Source of the DNA: Acidobacteriota bacterium
Lineage (GTDB): Bacteria; Acidobacteriota; Vicinamibacteria; Vicinamibacterales; SCN-69-37
Direction of reading: 5' to 3'
NCBI GenBank assembly: GCA_021824055.1
Contig: JAKALV010000132.1
Span: 1-8,622 of the forward strand
Length of the DNA stretch: 8,622 nucleotides
Positions within the stretch are counted from its first letter, which is position 1. Each line of letters starts with the position of its first letter. The notes under the pieces were generated by a model that worked only from the letters and a program-made list of their open reading frames with translations, did no database searches and was not told where the DNA came from. A program made the position numbers and the translations under genes. Shown in pieces: positions 7,045 to 8,622 of this stretch.

Positions 7045-7480
7045 ACGACACACGGGCCTGGGCCGACGACGGCGGCACCAGAAGGTCGGCCTTGTCCCAG
7101 ATGAAATCCTTCGAGCTGTAGACGGCGAGCTCGTAGTCCTTGCCCATGAACACCGCGGACACGGGACACGCTTCTTCGCACATGCCGCAGAAGATGCAGC
7201 GTGTCTTGTGAATCTGGTACGTGCTCGCGTAGCGCGGACCGGCCATCACCGTGCCGTCATTCTCCGCGGGTTCCAGGTAGATCGCGTCGGCCGGGCACGC
7301 CACCGAGCACAGGCCGCAGGCCACGCACTTTTCCAGATCGTTTTCATCGCGCATCAGCACTTGCTTGCCGCGATACTTGGGAAAGACCGGCACTTTCTCA
7401 TCCGGATAGTTCACCGTAATCGGTTTCCGAAACATGTGCTTCAACGTGGTCGCGAAACCGATCAAAAACGGACGGATCAT
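7043..7480 (-). CDS. nuoI: NuoI-like 2x[4Fe-4S] ferredoxin subunit of NADH-quinone oxidoreductase (stand-alone)
   Basis: A 145-aa iron-sulfur protein with the length and motif order of complex I subunit NuoI, which passes electrons between clusters in the peripheral arm next to the membrane. The N-terminus (residues 1-20, MIRPFLIGFATTLKHMFR) is an amphipathic, basic helix of the sort that docks NuoI on the membrane, followed by the family-like KPITVNYPDEK and KYRGKQVL. Cluster motifs are CVACGLC with CP (Cys52, 55, 58, 62) and CIFCGMC with CP (Cys95, 98, 101, 105); both are complete. The start at 7480 is chosen because TATGAT lies 7 nt ahead; ATG at 7492 would fall inside that box. No other nuo gene lies in the window. 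It is the first gene of an operon with the methyltransferase/MTHFR and PmtA-like genes. It could be complex I's NuoI encoded apart, or an electron carrier recruited elsewhere. Confidence 0.87.
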   Translation of the reverse strand: MIRPFLIGFATTLKHMFRKPITVNYPDEKVPVFPKYRGKQVLMRDENDLEKCVACGLCSVACPADAIYLEPAENDGTVMAGPRYASTYQIHKTRCIFCGMCEEACPVSAVFMGKDYELAVYSSKDFIWDKADLLVPPSSAQARVS

Positions 7481-7487
7481 GGCTCGA

Positions 7488-7496
7488 ATCATACCA
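7488..7496 (-). promoter_or_regulatory. Extended -10 promoter of the nuoI-like operon
   Basis: On the minus strand TGG (7496-7494) precedes TATGAT (7493-7488), matching the extended -10 pattern TGnTATAAT with one base changed. Seven bases follow and then ATG at 7480, so transcription would begin at or within a base or two of the start codon. No -35 consensus is seen at 17 bp, which fits an extended -10 promoter. It is the best promoter-like sequence in the window. Confidence 0.55.
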
Positions 7497-7566
7497 AAAG
7501 CCCGCGGAACCACGCGTTTCGTGCTTGTGTGGACGCGCGAACTCATTCATGCTTCTTACTTCAGCG

Positions 7567-8388
7567 ATGACGCAGGACTTACCTTCTCAAGACGACGGCC
7601 CCGGCGGGCGCCTCGATTCCAGCGAGCCGGCGGCGCCTCGAGCCGCTTCCGCGCAGTCGCCCGCCCTGGCGTTCACCCACCCCGATGCTCCGGAGGCGCT
7701 GGCGATCACCGCCGCCCCCGCGACGCCGGAGGTTAGCGACGGCGCCGAGGCGGTGGACCCGTCCGAACCCGCGCCGAGCGAGTTCGACGTGCCGGGCCTG
7801 CCCGGCATGGAACCCGCCGTGGCGTTCGAGCCGGCCGATCAGCCGGCGCCCCCCACATCCGAGCTGAAATTCAGCCACATCGCCGACGAACTCTGGGCGT
7901 GGTTGAAGACGCTGATGTCGGCGGCCGTCTACGCCACCCTCATCGTCACGTTCGGGTTTCAGGTGGCGCGCGTCGAGGGCCAGAGCATGGCCCCCACCCT
8001 CGAGGATCAGGACCGCCTGATCGTCAACAAGCTGCACTACCGGCTCGACGCGCCCGTCGTCGGCGATATCGTCATGCTGTATTACCCGCGCGATCCGGAC
8101 AAGTCGTTCGTCAAGCGCGTCATCGGCGAGCCCGGCGACACCATTCGCGTGGAAGACGGCCGCGTCTTCCGCAACGACGTGCCGATGAAGGACGACTTCA
8201 TCGCCGACGAATACCGCTCGCACGACGATTGGGGGCCGGAGGTCATTCCCGAGGGCTACTACTTCGTGATGGGCGACCACCGCAACAACAGCTCAGACAG
8301 TCGCGCGTGGGGATTTGTCCCGAAGAAATACATCATCGGCAAGGTCCAGCTGCGCTGGTGGCCGATCAAAGACGCGCGGATGTTCTAG
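7567..8388 (+). CDS. lepB: Signal peptidase I with long N-terminal extension
   Basis: Inner-membrane serine protease that removes signal peptides from secreted pre-proteins (273 aa from ATG 7567). Residues 1 to about 100 are low-complexity, rich in Pro, Ala, Asp and Glu, with no hydrophobic stretch, so they should be disordered and cytoplasmic. One membrane segment follows (about 114-133, LKTLMSAAVYATLIVTFGFQ). The catalytic domain then begins: box B EGQSMAPTL with nucleophile Ser140, box C/D VGDIVMLYYP and FVKRVIGEPGD with general base Lys183, and box E VMGDHRNNSSDSR (235-247). All catalytic residues are present. ATG 7549 and TTG 7525 are alternative starts that add 6 or 14 residues; none has a clear Shine-Dalgarno. 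It is transcribed divergently from the nuoI-like operon across an 86-bp gap and ends 16 bp before a palindromic repeat. Confidence 0.95.
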   Translation: MTQDLPSQDDGPGGRLDSSEPAAPRAASAQSPALAFTHPDAPEALAITAAPATPEVSDGAEAVDPSEPAPSEFDVPGLPGMEPAVAFEPADQPAPPTSELKFSHIADELWAWLKTLMSAAVYATLIVTFGFQVARVEGQSMAPTLEDQDRLIVNKLHYRLDAPVVGDIVMLYYPRDPDKSFVKRVIGEPGDTIRVEDGRVFRNDVPMKDDFIADEYRSHDDWGPEVIPEGYYFVMGDHRNNSSDSRAWGFVPKKYIIGKVQLRWWPIKDARMF

Positions 8389-8404
8389 AACGTTTTCGAG
8401 CAAC

Positions 8405-8462
8405 ACGTAGGGCCAAGCTTCAGCTTGGCCAGGAAAGGCCGAGCTGAAGCTCGGCCCTACGT
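8405..8462. repeat. REPIN-like element: two inverted palindromes, possible bidirectional terminator
   Basis: Two 26-nt arms (8405-8430 and 8437-8462) are inverted copies around a 6-nt loop (AGGAAA), complementary at 24 of 26 positions. Each arm holds its own hairpin: GGCCAAGC-TTCA-GCTTGGCC (8411-8430) and GGCCGAGC-TGAA-GCTCGGCC (8437-8456). The two mismatches between arms are one compensatory pair change within that inner stem (A8415-T8426 against G8441-C8452). It sits between the convergent lepB and acyl-CoA synthetase genes, where it may end or stabilise both transcripts. The arrangement is that of REP doublets; mobility by a RAYT transposase is a family inference, and none is present in the window. 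Confidence 0.82.
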
Positions 8463-8472
8463 ACGCTCCGAG

Positions 8473-8622
8473 TCAGGCGTAGAGTGCTGCGATCTGGGCG
8501 GCGTAACGCGCGGCGACCACGCGGCGCTTGATCTTCAGCGTCGGCGTCAGCTCGCCGCCCATGACGCTGAAGTCATCCACGAGAATCACAAACGCTTTCA
8601 ACTGCTCGAAGTGCGCCAAGGG
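8473..8622 (-). CDS. Long-chain fatty acyl-CoA synthetase (AMP-binding), C-terminal fragment
   Basis: Only the last 49 codons and the TGA stop are in the window; the gene continues past the right edge. The peptide reads LAHFEQLKAFVILVDDFSV, then GGELTPTLKIKRRVVAARY, ending QIAALYA. The segment GELTPTLKIKRR is the conserved end of the AMP-dependent synthetase family. It contains the C-terminal-domain lysine (the first Lys of TLKIKR) used in adenylate formation. The surrounding form is that of FadD15/FAA-type long-chain enzymes, which activate fatty acids to acyl-CoA with ATP at the membrane face. Its stop is 11 bp from the REPIN-like repeat, and it converges on lepB. Family assignment is confident; chain-length preference cannot be judged from this piece. 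Confidence 0.88.
   Translation of the reverse strand, partial: PLAHFEQLKAFVILVDDFSVMGGELTPTLKIKRRVVAARYAAQIAALYA

Overview
The window is GC-rich, densely packed chromosomal DNA from a Gram-negative-type bacterium. Its house style (bifunctional homocysteine methyltransferase/MTHFR, NuoI-type ferredoxin, Lon, LepB, palindromic intergenic repeats) suggests an acidobacterium such as the Vicinamibacteria. That assignment is an inference from memory of gene style, not a search result. No tRNA, rRNA, CRISPR array, transposase or phage gene was found. All genes share similar GC-rich codon use, so there is no sign of recent transfer.

Layout, left to right. A membrane methyltransferase of the isoprenylcysteine/NnrU-like type (+ strand, open at the left edge) runs tail-to-tail into a small four-cysteine zinc-ribbon protein (- strand). 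The two overlap by 7 bp. A 52-bp divergent promoter region separates the latter from lon (+), whose stop overlaps by ATGA the start of a GT-B glycosyltransferase-like gene resembling the N-terminal domain of plant L-arabinokinase. This two-gene operon ends in a 78-bp near-perfect hairpin built of octamer repeats. From the other side the hairpin also closes a three-gene minus-strand operon. Read in transcription order from about 7490 down to 4593, that operon holds a NuoI-like 2x[4Fe-4S] ferredoxin, a bifunctional homocysteine S-methyltransferase/methylenetetrahydrofolate reductase, and a PmtA-like phospholipid N-methyltransferase. Divergent from it is lepB (signal peptidase I) with a long Pro/Ala/acid-rich N-terminal extension. 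lepB ends at a REPIN-like double palindrome, beyond which the C-terminus of a long-chain acyl-CoA synthetase (- strand) enters the window.

Functionally the minus-strand operon can be read as a methyl-supply line: one-carbon reduction, then methionine, then (through SAM made elsewhere) methylation of a phospholipid-type substrate. The lon operon pairs protein quality control with an uncharacterised sugar-nucleotide-type enzyme.

The most notable points are: (1) the bifunctional methyltransferase gene appears to start at an AUU codon behind a well-placed Shine-Dalgarno, because the first ATG would cut off the conserved start of the catalytic barrel; (2) three operon-first genes each have a TANNNT -10 box 6-7 nt before the start codon, the signature of leaderless transcripts; (3) there are two different structured intergenic repeats, one with an internal compensatory base-pair change. 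I see no clearly new multi-gene defence or mobile system here.
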